5,995 nucleotides of DNA from an uncultured Alphaproteobacteria bacterium (GCA_937919435.1 CALFRR010000179.1:1-5995); one strand, 5' to 3'. Counted from the first letter of the stretch, positions 1-5,985 are shown. Translations and numbers: made by a program. The notes: generated by a model not told the origin, from the sequence alone.

Positions 1-54
1 CATCCTCCAAAAGGTCGAGCGCGTATGTAAAGGCATTTGCGGGACGGGATACTA

Positions 55-69
55 GGTCCTGTTGACGAA
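55..69 (+). repeat. Left terminal inverted repeat of the IS
   Basis: GGTCCTGTTGACGAA matches the inverted right end at 13 of 15 bases, with mismatches at positions 6 and 15 of the repeat. It immediately follows the TA of CTAG at 52-55. Such ends are the transposase binding and cleavage sites. Confidence 0.85.
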
Positions 70-93
70 TAGGATTCCCCTTCGGGCTGAGGA

Positions 94-908
94 GTGATTC
101 AACGTCGCTTTCGGAGGGCGGCGGCGTTGATTCGAGACCTGATGAACGACGAGGAATGGGCCTTCTTCCAGCCGTTCGTGACAAGGCGAGGACCGCACAG
201 CGGCCGGCGGCCTCAAGATCACCGGCGCGTGCTCGACGGCGTCTTCTGGATCGCCCGCACCGGCGCCCAATGGCGTGATCTGCCCGTGTTCTTCGGCAAG
301 TGGTCGTCGGTCTACCGCCAGTTCCGCCGCTGGACACTCTCCGGTCTCTGGGATCTGCTGCTCGAGGTGTTGAACGAAACCGAGGGCGTCGGCGAGACGG
401 TCCAGATGATCGACAGCACCGTCATCCGGGCGCACCACTGTGCCGCCGGCGCAAGGCGGGGACTCCGAGACAGGGTCTCGGGCGCTCGCGAGGTGGGTTT
501 TCGACCCAAATTCATCTCCGCACCAACGGAGCCGGCCTCCCCGTAGCCGTCGACATCGCGCCGGGCCAGGCCTCGGACTACACCGGCGCCCTGCCTCTCC
601 TCGATGCCGATGGGCCGGAACCGAGGGTTCTGCTCGCCGATCGCGGCTACGATGCCGATGCCATCCGCACGGAGATGGAAGCGCGCGGCGTCACCCCGAT
701 CATTCCGATGCGGCGAAGCCGCAAGGTCCAGATTTCGATCGACGACCACATCTACGCGCTCAGGAACCGGATCGAGCGTTGCTTCAACAGGTTGAAGAAC
801 TGGCGCCGTCTGGCCACCCGCTACGACAAGACCGCCGACAGCTATCTCGGCTTCGTCCTCATCGCTGCGGTCCGCCTATGCATGCGCCCACTCGTCAACC
901 GGACCTAG
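94..908 (+). CDS. IS5-family DDE transposase, two frames joined by a -1 shift
   Basis: This enzyme would cut and join the ends of the surrounding IS. Frame one starts at GTG 94, behind a GGCTGAGGA ribosome-binding-like stretch, and is open to 546. The conserved continuation lies in the -1 frame, which is open to the TAG at 906-908. Joining at GCA 451-453 and AAG 453-455 gives a continuous protein of about 271 aa. The N-terminal part (about residues 17-90) looks like the DUF4096-type helical domain of IS5 transposases. The catalytic triad appears as D107 (MIDSTVIRAHH), D183 (LLADRGYD) and E228 (RNRIERCFNRLKNWRR), the usual DDE_Tnp_1-type order. The family often uses programmed frameshifting here, but the local bases are not a canonical slippery heptamer. 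A one-base deletion that inactivated the gene is therefore equally possible. Read without a shift, the first ORF stops at 546 and lacks the second D and the E. Confidence 0.88.
451..456 (+). other. Transposase -1 frameshift site
   Basis: The frame changes here from GCA AGG CGG to GCA / AAG GCG GGG, re-reading the A at 453. The join restores the family-typical run AAGAKAGTPRQGLGRSRGGF. Before the site only frame one resembles the family, and after it only the -1 frame does. The heptamer around the site is not of the X XXY YYZ type, and no A6G or A7 run is present, so high-efficiency slippage is not obvious. The alternative is loss of one A from an ancestral longer A run. Confidence 0.6.
891..905 (-). 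repeat. Right terminal inverted repeat of the IS
   Basis: The plus-strand sequence CTCGTCAACCGGACC is the inverted partner of the left end. It overlaps the last codons of the transposase (residues LVNRT), and the TAG stop falls at the junction with the target TA. Confidence 0.85.
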
Positions 909-1138
909 GTCAACGGCGATGCAACGATCGTCTTTCGACGAATATGATTACCTTTGTGTGCGATCGAATATGATGTATCTCATCACCCTAGCTGTCGCCA
1001 CTCTTACCATGCCATCTCCCATTTTCACGCATGGCTGTGTTTCCTTTTCCCACGCCGAGATATTTCCGGCTTGGCATCATCGATTGTTATTCGGTATCAG
1101 AGTGGATCGAATCAAAGCATTGCGAGCGGGTGGATAAA
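908..1138 (+). other. Intergenic stretch between IS and glycosyltransferase gene; possible remnant of an interrupted ORF
   Basis: I see no recognisable gene here. The stretch is visibly less GC-rich than the glycosyltransferase that follows. A reading frame from ATG 919 to TAA 1135-1137 is open (72 aa) and matches no family I know. Its third-position GC is only about half by rough count, unlike the GC-rich wobble positions downstream. If the IS and one target copy are removed, this frame joins an open frame in the left flank (3-54). It then ends one base before the preferred glycosyltransferase start at 1139. A poor promoter-like pair (TTGTTA 1084-1089, TCGAAT 1107-1112) is the best I can find upstream of that start, and I do not regard it as reliable. 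Confidence 0.35.
939..974 (+). repeat. Direct repeat CGAATATGAT, two copies 26 bp apart
   Basis: The ten bases CGAATATGAT occur exactly at 939-948 and at 965-974, just outside the right end of the IS. The period of 26 bp is about two and a half helical turns. Each copy contains TATGAT, which resembles a -10 box, but I see no matching -35 hexamer at the right distance. The repeat could be a protein-binding pair or chance. Confidence 0.3.
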
Positions 1139-3445
1139 ATGGCGAATGCTGGCGGTTCTGGCTTCATCCGGCTGTTGCTCATGTCCATTCTCCTGAAAAG
1201 GTTGAGCGAGTTTCCCTTCTTTTCCTCTCGCCGCCGCGCGCGTTTCGCCCGATCCTCCGATAAGCGCCGGCGCCGCTTGTCGGGGCTACTGATCGAGGAA
1301 AGCCCGGTCGTCGTCCCGACAGATCGCCAACCTACGGCGTTCGGGACCGTGCACCTCGAAACCGGCAGCGACACTGGTGTCGAGACGGACATCGATCCGA
1401 CGAATGCCGTCCGTCGAATCCTGGTCGTCTGTACTCACGCCCCAACGATCAAACATGCGGGTGGGCTCCGCATCGTCGACATGCTCCACAAAATCAGAGC
1501 GAAGACTCCGAACGCCTACATCGAACTCTTCACCTCCGACAATTTCAAGCTCTACGGACCGCTCGGTGAGATCACGCAAATTGTCGACACAGTCGTTCTC
1601 GCGGACAACTACAATTTTTCCCTTGCCGAATATCTGCGCAAGACGCCGATGCGGCGCTATTTTGACGTGATCGATTTCCAGTTTCCACAGTCGCCCGACG
1701 TCGTTCGTGCATACAAGAGCATCGGCGCAAAATTGATCTTCACGCCGATGGAGAGCTACATTCGAAACGAATGTATCGATCGGAATCTCGCGTCGATTCG
1801 CGGGGCGGAACTGACATCGCCGACCGCCATCGAAGAGGCTGCGATCTGCCGTCTGGTCGACCAGACGATCTGCGTCTCCGAGAAGGACAGAGAGGCCATC
1901 GCGAACTGCGTCGACGTCGACGTGATCGCCATCGAGACGGCCGTTTCGGACATCGAGTTTTCGTCGATCGGAGAAGTACCCGTCACCAAGAACGAGTGTG
2001 CCGCCTGCTTCGTCGCCTATTTCGGTTCGGAGACCAATCGCGACGCACTCCGTTGGTTGTTGGCGGAGGTGCTTCCTCGAGTTCGATGTGTGTTGCCCGA
2101 TTTCGAACTCCGCATCGTCGGTCGCGGCGACGTTTCAGACATCGTTCGGAACGCGCCGGCGGGGGTGCGATACATCGGTGAAGTCGAGCGTATCGCACCC
2201 GAGATCGAGGCAGCGGCGGTCGGAATCGCACTCGCGCTGAGTGGCTCCGGATTTCGCGGCAAGATCAATCAGTATGCCCGTCTCGGAGTTCCCTGCGTCG
2301 CCAATACGCTGGCGGCCGACGGTCTCGCCTATGTCGACGGGCGATCGATCGTCATCGCCGACGGGGCGGAGAATTTCGCCGACGCCATCACCACTCTGTT
2401 GCGGGATGTCGAAAAGCGGCGGCGGATCGGTGCGGCGGCGGCGGACATCTGCCGTTCAACCTACGGGTGGGAGGCAAAATGGCCGTCGATCGCCGAAGTC
2501 TACGGACTGCCACTCCACCCGGAGCGGCTGGCGATGCCGCGGGTACATGCCGTGGTCCCCTCGTACCGCCACGCCCCGTTCATCGAAGAGCGTATCCGTT
2601 CGATTTTCCAACAAGAATATCCCTATATCCGCGTCACCGTCATCGACGATCACTCGGAAGACGGATCACACGAGATCATCGAACGGCTCCGGAAGGAATT
2701 CAACTTCACTTATATTCGCCGGGCGGTCAACAGTGGGACACCATTCAGCGCCTGGAAATACGCCGCCGAGAACACGAGCGAAGAGCTGATCTGGCTCTGT
2801 GAGAGCGACGACTACAGTGATCGCATGCTGGTCAGCAAACTGGTCCGGGCGATCAATCGCCGACCGACGACGAAGGTCGCCTATTGTGCCTCTTGGGTCG
2901 TCGACAAAGACGGCAGGAAACTCGAAACGACCCACAACTACGCATCCTCGGTCTTCCACCCGACGCGCTGGCTGAAGCCATTCTACGCCCGAGGGGAGCA
3001 TGAGTTGCGGCAATTTCAGATCTGCGGCATGGTCGTTCCCAACATGAGCAGCTGCCTGATCGACACCGCCGCGTTTCGGGCCGCGTTCACCGGCGATATC
3101 GAGAAATACAAACTTGCCGGCGACTGGCTATTCCTGGGTCACGTCATGCAGTTCGGCGACATTTGCTATGTACCTGACTGCCTGAATTTTTTCCGCCGCC
3201 ACAACGATACGGCGAGAGCTGGAACGAATACAACCAGACGCAACGTCGAACACATTGCGGTCAGGCTCACACTATCGGAACTCGTGGGTGCATCGAAAGC
3301 GGAAATCCTCAACGCGTTGAGGTTCGATCTCAGGGAACTATGCCCGGATCCTTCGCTCGCCGAAGCGGTCTGTGCGGAGATGCAGAGGTTGTTCCCTGAG
3401 CGGGAGAAGCAATTGCGCACGCTGCTGCGCGAACACTGCCCTTAA
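1139..3445 (+). CDS. Two-domain glycosyltransferase (GT4-like GT-B half fused to family 2 GT-A half)
   Basis: This protein of 768 aa probably transfers two sugars in making a surface glycan; acceptor and donors cannot be read from the sequence. The N-terminus has a short hydrophobic stretch (about 9-28) followed by a polybasic segment (31-46), suggesting contact with the inner face of the membrane. A GT-B domain follows. Its first half begins at ILVVCTHAP (94-102), and its nucleotide-sugar half (about 287-455) contains VAYFGSETNRDALRWL, LRIVGRG and VRYIGEV, like the Glyco_trans_1_4 family. The C-terminal family 2 domain starts at VHAVVPSYRHAPFIEERI (469) and has VIDDHSEDGS (501-510) and the metal-binding-type ESDDY (555-559). 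It ends with GDWLF (662-666) and CLNFFRRH (681-688). The usual donor-site glutamate of the GT4 half is Q378. An upstream in-frame ATG at 1031 would add 36 residues, but they look non-coding. ATG 1139 follows GGGTGGA and the TAA of another frame. ATG 1181 is a further alternative. Confidence 0.88.
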   Translation: MANAGGSGFIRLLLMSILLKRLSEFPFFSSRRRARFARSSDKRRRRLSGLLIEESPVVVPTDRQPTAFGTVHLETGSDTGVETDIDPTNAVRRILVVCTHAPTIKHAGGLRIVDMLHKIRAKTPNAYIELFTSDNFKLYGPLGEITQIVDTVVLADNYNFSLAEYLRKTPMRRYFDVIDFQFPQSPDVVRAYKSIGAKLIFTPMESYIRNECIDRNLASIRGAELTSPTAIEEAAICRLVDQTICVSEKDREAIANCVDVDVIAIETAVSDIEFSSIGEVPVTKNECAACFVAYFGSETNRDALRWLLAEVLPRVRCVLPDFELRIVGRGDVSDIVRNAPAGVRYIGEVERIAPEIEAAAVGIALALSGSGFRGKINQYARLGVPCVANTLAADGLAYVDGRSIVIADGAENFADAITTLLRDVEKRRRIGAAAADICRSTYGWEAKWPSIAEVYGLPLHPERLAMPRVHAVVPSYRHAPFIEERIRSIFQQEYPYIRVTVIDDHSEDGSHEIIERLRKEFNFTYIRRAVNSGTPFSAWKYAAENTSEELIWLCESDDYSDRMLVSKLVRAINRRPTTKVAYCASWVVDKDGRKLETTHNYASSVFHPTRWLKPFYARGEHELRQFQICGMVVPNMSSCLIDTAAFRAAFTGDIEKYKLAGDWLFLGHVMQFGDICYVPDCLNFFRRHNDTARAGTNTTRRNVEHIAVRLTLSELVGASKAEILNALRFDLRELCPDPSLAEAVCAEMQRLFPEREKQLRTLLREHCP

Positions 3446-3749
3446 GGTGCGCGCCCGCTGCCATGACTGCGCCTTCATCGGATCCCTATCGTTCATGCCC
3501 GGAGGGGCGGCGGAGCCGGAGGCGCGCCCTTCGCGGGCTCTGGATTCCCCTCCTCACGATGCCACCTCGGCGAGTTCGGTCGCAATCGTGCTCCTCGCCA
3601 TCTGGTGACGCGTGCCTCTCCACCGCGTCAGGTGCACGCCTCTTGACAGTTCAGCCGATGAGCCGATAACCGCATCGAGGCGCATCCCACAAACCCATCC
3701 ACTAACTTGCCGGTGCAGATCTCGATCCTTTGACGTTCAACAAGAACCG
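3446..3749 (+). other. Intergenic region before the FkbM gene
   Basis: No gene is supportable in these 304 bases. The first half is very GC-rich and contains a possible stem, GAGCC (3513-3517) with GGCTC (3536-3540), around a GGCGCGCC palindrome and a second small stem GCCC-TTCGC-GGGC. None is followed by a T run, so this is not a convincing intrinsic terminator. The second half holds the promoter described at 3643-3670. The FkbM reading frame is open back to an ATG at 3612, but the residues so added (rich in Arg, Pro, Cys and Ser) do not resemble the family. Confidence 0.6.
3643..3670 (+). promoter_or_regulatory. Putative sigma70-type promoter for the FkbM gene
   Basis: A perfect -35 hexamer TTGACA (3643-3648) is followed after 16 bp by GATAAC (3665-3670), which shares four of six bases with TATAAT. 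The predicted transcript would start near 3677 and leave a leader of about 70 bases before ATG 3750. The position supports 3750 rather than 3612 as the translation start. It also suggests that the FkbM gene can be transcribed independently of the glycosyltransferase gene. This is a pattern match only. Confidence 0.5.
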
Positions 3750-4706
3750 ATGTGTGCCAACATGCTCAGCGAACTCAGAAATTCCGACGTCATCGACGTA
3801 TTATCGAACCTGAACCGCAACAAGAACTTCGATGGATTTGACGATACATGTCTCCTGCGAATCATGAACGCAGAGACCGCAATCGCCGCCGCCAAACTAT
3901 TACCGTTGTCGAAAGCGCAGCTGAGACAGGATATATTTGCTGCTGCGATGAGCCGTTTTTCGAAGGATTCCGGATATTTCGTCGAGTTTGGCGCGACGGA
4001 TGGCGTGTATTTGAGCAATAGCTACATGCTGGAAAAGTCATTGGGATGGCAGGGGATCTTGGCCGAACCCGCCCGCGAATGGCACGAGGCGCTGTCCTTA
4101 CAGAGATCCGCCCGCATAGATCACCGATGTGTCTTTTCGAGAACCGGAACCGAGGTCATGTTTCGCGAAGTGGGTCCGGACAAGGCCCTATCGACGATAG
4201 TAGAGTACGCCGAGAGTGATCTGCACAGACTGACCCGACGGATCGGCGAGACATACGCCGTGGACACCGTCGGCTTGGGCGATCTTCTCGAACAGCATGG
4301 GGCTCCACACCAAATCGACTTCCTATCCTTGGATACCGAAGGAAGCGAGCTAGGAATCCTGCAGGCGTTCGACTTTTCGAAATACGCGTTTGGAGCGATA
4401 TGCTGCGAGCATAACTACACCGATAATAGAAACGGTATACTTGATATCCTCAAGCGAAACCGGTATTGGCGTGTTCTCAATGGTATTTCTCTTTTCGACG
4501 ATTGGTATGTCCACGAATCTAGGTTGAGCGCACTCGCCGAAGTATTTCCTCGTTGGGAGGAAGTTTCACACCAGAACGAGATCGAGCCGGGCGTTCCACA
4601 GTCGGAAAAAGACCGCGTCATCGCGATGCTTCAAGAGACCGTGATGAACCTCATCGTCGATCGCGACGCCTACAAGAATGCACTTGAGGCTCGCGATCCG
4701 TCCTGA
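3750..4706 (+). CDS. FkbM-family SAM-dependent methyltransferase
   Basis: This 318-aa protein probably transfers a methyl group from S-adenosylmethionine to a hydroxyl, most likely on a sugar of a surface glycan given its glycosyltransferase neighbour. The FkbM fold (Methyltransf_21) starts near residue 58. The SAM-binding motif I is YFVEFGATDGVYLSNSYMLE (about 76-95), followed by GWQGILAEPA (99-108), the acidic end of the second strand. Next come FLSLDTEGSELGILQAF (191-207) and ICCEHN (217-222), all characteristic of the family in order and spacing. The C-terminus after DWYV (251-254) is a charged, helical tail. I chose ATG 3750 because the family-like sequence begins soon after it and a promoter lies between it and the upstream ATG 3612. 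ATG 3762 is a close alternative, and neither has a strong ribosome-binding site. The gene appears less GC-rich than the glycosyltransferase gene. The family is clear; the substrate is unknown. Confidence 0.9.
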   Translation: MCANMLSELRNSDVIDVLSNLNRNKNFDGFDDTCLLRIMNAETAIAAAKLLPLSKAQLRQDIFAAAMSRFSKDSGYFVEFGATDGVYLSNSYMLEKSLGWQGILAEPAREWHEALSLQRSARIDHRCVFSRTGTEVMFREVGPDKALSTIVEYAESDLHRLTRRIGETYAVDTVGLGDLLEQHGAPHQIDFLSLDTEGSELGILQAFDFSKYAFGAICCEHNYTDNRNGILDILKRNRYWRVLNGISLFDDWYVHESRLSALAEVFPRWEEVSHQNEIEPGVPQSEKDRVIAMLQETVMNLIVDRDAYKNALEARDPS

Positions 4707-4764
4707 CCCGGGATCCGATGGGGCGCCAACGGCCGCCTGCGATGGTCGCTTCGCCGCGGACCGA

Positions 4765-4782
4765 GCCGAGTCAAATCTCGGC
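4765..4782 (+). terminator. Hairpin after the FkbM gene, possible weak terminator
   Basis: GCCGAG (4765-4770) pairs perfectly with CTCGGC (4777-4782) around the loop TCAAAT, 59 bases after the FkbM stop codon. No T run follows, so termination would need Rho or another factor, or the hairpin may act only on RNA stability. Confidence 0.25.
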
Positions 4783-4868
4783 CGCTCGCGTCACGTAGAC
4801 AATCGAGATATACGGATGTCAACGGGTAGGCAGTCTCGATTCTGCGGACAAAGATGGATAGATGAAAA

Positions 4869-5720
4869 ATGTTGCACGGCGCAAAGAGCGTGACGTCTCA
4901 AGACGAGTACTTCGATCATGCCGAGGCGAGCGCGGCGCTCCGCCTATTCAAGAAGAGGCTTCTAGAATTTTTTTTAAAAGAAGGAGAAATTGCGAGCGTT
5001 ACTCTGCCCGGATTCAGTTTTCCCGCCGGCAGGATCGTTGATTTTCTACTGAACCCGGACCTGCGCCTGCCAGACGGGTCTTTCAATCTCCGAGAGACCG
5101 TGAATTGCCCGGAAACGTATTTCAATATGCGGATGCGTGCAGCAATTCAGGCGATTTCGTCTCTTGAAAGCGAGCGGAACCGCGATGTCTACATCATGGA
5201 ACAAATGACGCCTCTCTACCGTTATTTCCGGGGCATCTACACTGGACTGGTTGGAAGCGAATTCCTCGGAGATGGAACCCCGCTCGGACACGTCAACGCC
5301 GGGGGACTTCGCAACGAGGACGCCACTCGGATGACATTCGAAAGCGATTCATTCGATTTCGCCATGTCTTTCGACGTTCTAGAGCATATTCCAGACTATC
5401 TCTCGGCTTTTCGTGAGGTGCATCGCGTATTACGGCCAGGAGGGCGTTTCTATTTCACGGCCCCGTTCTGCATTACCAGCCACGAGCATCTCGTTCGAGC
5501 CAAATTGGAAAATGGCCAAATCATACATATTCTGCCGCCCGAGATGCACGGTGACCCGGTCACCGGCGAAGGAATTCTGTGTTACCACCATTTCGGTTGG
5601 GATGTTCTCGATGAACTGAAGGCCTGCGACTTCAAAGCGGTCGACGTCCTTCTGTTCGATCAGGTCGAATACGGCTTCTACACTGACGAGCCGCTGCTGA
5701 TCTTCCGCGCCGTCACCTGA
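4869..5720 (+). CDS. Class I SAM-dependent methyltransferase (Methyltransf_11 type)
   Basis: This 283-aa protein is likely a cytoplasmic methyltransferase using S-adenosylmethionine; the acceptor is unknown, with glycan or lipid-linked sugar the contextual guess. The best family signature is in the C-terminal half: FESDSFDFAMSFDVLEHIPD (157-176), then REVHRVLRPGGRFYFTAPF (182-200), which are motifs post-I to III of Methyltransf_11 enzymes. The expected glycine-rich motif I is degenerate; GSEFLGDGTPLG (129-140) stands roughly in its place. The later LPPEMHGDPVTGEGILCYHH and FGWDVLDEL (222-250) recall a group of bacterial methyltransferases often found near glycosyltransferases. The N-terminal 110 residues are less clear; NCPETYFNMRMRAAI (79-93) may be a relic of a Cys-type motif. 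An in-frame stop at 4863-4865 excludes earlier starts. ATG 4869 has only a weak GGA upstream, and GTG 4890 is an alternative. An eight-T run lies at 4968-4975. The stop is TGA 5718-5720. Confidence 0.85.
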   Translation: MLHGAKSVTSQDEYFDHAEASAALRLFKKRLLEFFLKEGEIASVTLPGFSFPAGRIVDFLLNPDLRLPDGSFNLRETVNCPETYFNMRMRAAIQAISSLESERNRDVYIMEQMTPLYRYFRGIYTGLVGSEFLGDGTPLGHVNAGGLRNEDATRMTFESDSFDFAMSFDVLEHIPDYLSAFREVHRVLRPGGRFYFTAPFCITSHEHLVRAKLENGQIIHILPPEMHGDPVTGEGILCYHHFGWDVLDELKACDFKAVDVLLFDQVEYGFYTDEPLLIFRAVT

Positions 5721-5774
5721 TATTGTAGGGAGCAGCATTCGGGGGGCGCAAGCAGCGAGTAGGGCGGAGACGCA

Positions 5775-5791
5775 GGCCGCGCGGCGCGGCC
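5775..5791 (+). terminator. Strong GC hairpin 54 bp after the methyltransferase stop
   Basis: GGCCGCGC and GCGCGGCC form an eight-pair perfect palindrome around a single G, or a seven-pair stem with loop CGG. It could be the RNA 3' end of the methyltransferase transcript, but no T run follows, so intrinsic termination is not established. Confidence 0.35.
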
Positions 5792-5820
5792 GTCCGATAC
5801 CGAGCGCGAGACGTTTCGAT

Positions 5821-5844
5821 CCGTTCGAGGGCAAACCCGAACGG
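5821..5844 (+). repeat. Inverted repeat CCGTTCG / CGAACGG
   Basis: Seven bases at 5821-5827 pair perfectly with 5838-5844. After a bulged A, GG (5829-5830) can pair with CC (5836-5837), leaving loop GCAAA. This is a plausible RNA hairpin or a protein-binding palindrome, about 30 bp after the previous hairpin. Confidence 0.4.
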
Positions 5845-5965
5845 GCCTCAGACGGTCGGACCACTGCGCACGTGAAAGCCGGACGAGTCTGCTGTGAGCC
5901 CCTTCTCTCATCCATCTGAGGCCAGAGTCCTCGGGTGAGTTGGTCCGCACCCCGACCTTGGAGCA

Positions 5966-5985
5966 CCGGAAGGTAGAGTTTCCGG
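5966..5985 (+). repeat. Inverted repeat CCGGAA / TTCCGG near the window end
   Basis: CCGGAA (5966-5971) pairs with TTCCGG (5980-5985) across an eight-base loop. It lies close to the end of the window, so its context (operator, leader or end of an element) cannot be judged. Confidence 0.3.

Larger units (their letters stand above)
55..905 (+). mobile_element. IS5-family insertion sequence (IS427-like), 851 bp
   Basis: The ends are imperfect inverted repeats: GGTCCTGTTGACGAA at the left, and GGTCCGGTTGACGAG when the right end is read inward, matching at 13 of 15 bases. Both ends abut TA within the sequence CTAG (52-55 and 905-908), consistent with a 2-bp TA target duplication or a 4-bp CTAG duplication. 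IS5-family elements are known to favour short T/A-centred targets of this kind. The only gene inside is a two-frame DDE transposase of about 271 aa, which fits the length and two-ORF layout of the IS427 group. The exact ends are uncertain by one or two bases because CTAG is palindromic. The element sits about 230 bp upstream of a glycosyltransferase gene and could have disrupted an upstream gene or promoter. Confidence 0.9.

Noticed and set aside
1..14. Minus-strand GGAGG directly followed by ATG at the left window edge, as a possible leftward gene start
   Set aside because: There is no spacing between the ribosome-binding-like bases and the ATG, and the gene body would lie outside the window, so it cannot be supported.
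312..749. Minus-strand open frame inside the IS
   Set aside because: It is a mirror of the transposase codons with no independent motif. The plus strand carries the DDE residues.
440..973. Plus-strand open frame of 177 codons through the transposase and past the IS end
   Set aside because: It runs in the third frame, is rich in Arg, Pro and Ser, and lacks any transposase motif. The real transposase occupies the other two frames.
1031..1138. Upstream ATG 1031 as start of the glycosyltransferase
   Set aside because: The 36 extra residues come from an AT-richer stretch without a ribosome-binding site and do not look like the rest of the protein. ATG 1139 follows GGGTGGA at short distance.
2241..2789. 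Plus-strand open frame of 182 codons inside the glycosyltransferase gene
   Set aside because: It is a shifted-frame shadow with biased Arg/Ser/Pro composition and lies wholly inside clear GT4 and GT2 domain coding sequence.
3500..3545. GC-rich stems after the glycosyltransferase as an intrinsic terminator
   Set aside because: The competing stems are short and no T run follows; they are mentioned only in the intergenic entry.
3612..3749. ATG 3612 as start of the FkbM gene
   Set aside because: The added residues are Arg/Pro/Cys/Ser-rich and unlike the family, and a good promoter lies downstream of this ATG.
5430..5966. Minus-strand open frame of 178 codons overlapping the methyltransferase end and the 3' region
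   Set aside because: It is antisense to the well-supported methyltransferase over more than half its length, shows no family motif, and is of the type commonly opened by GC-rich codon use.
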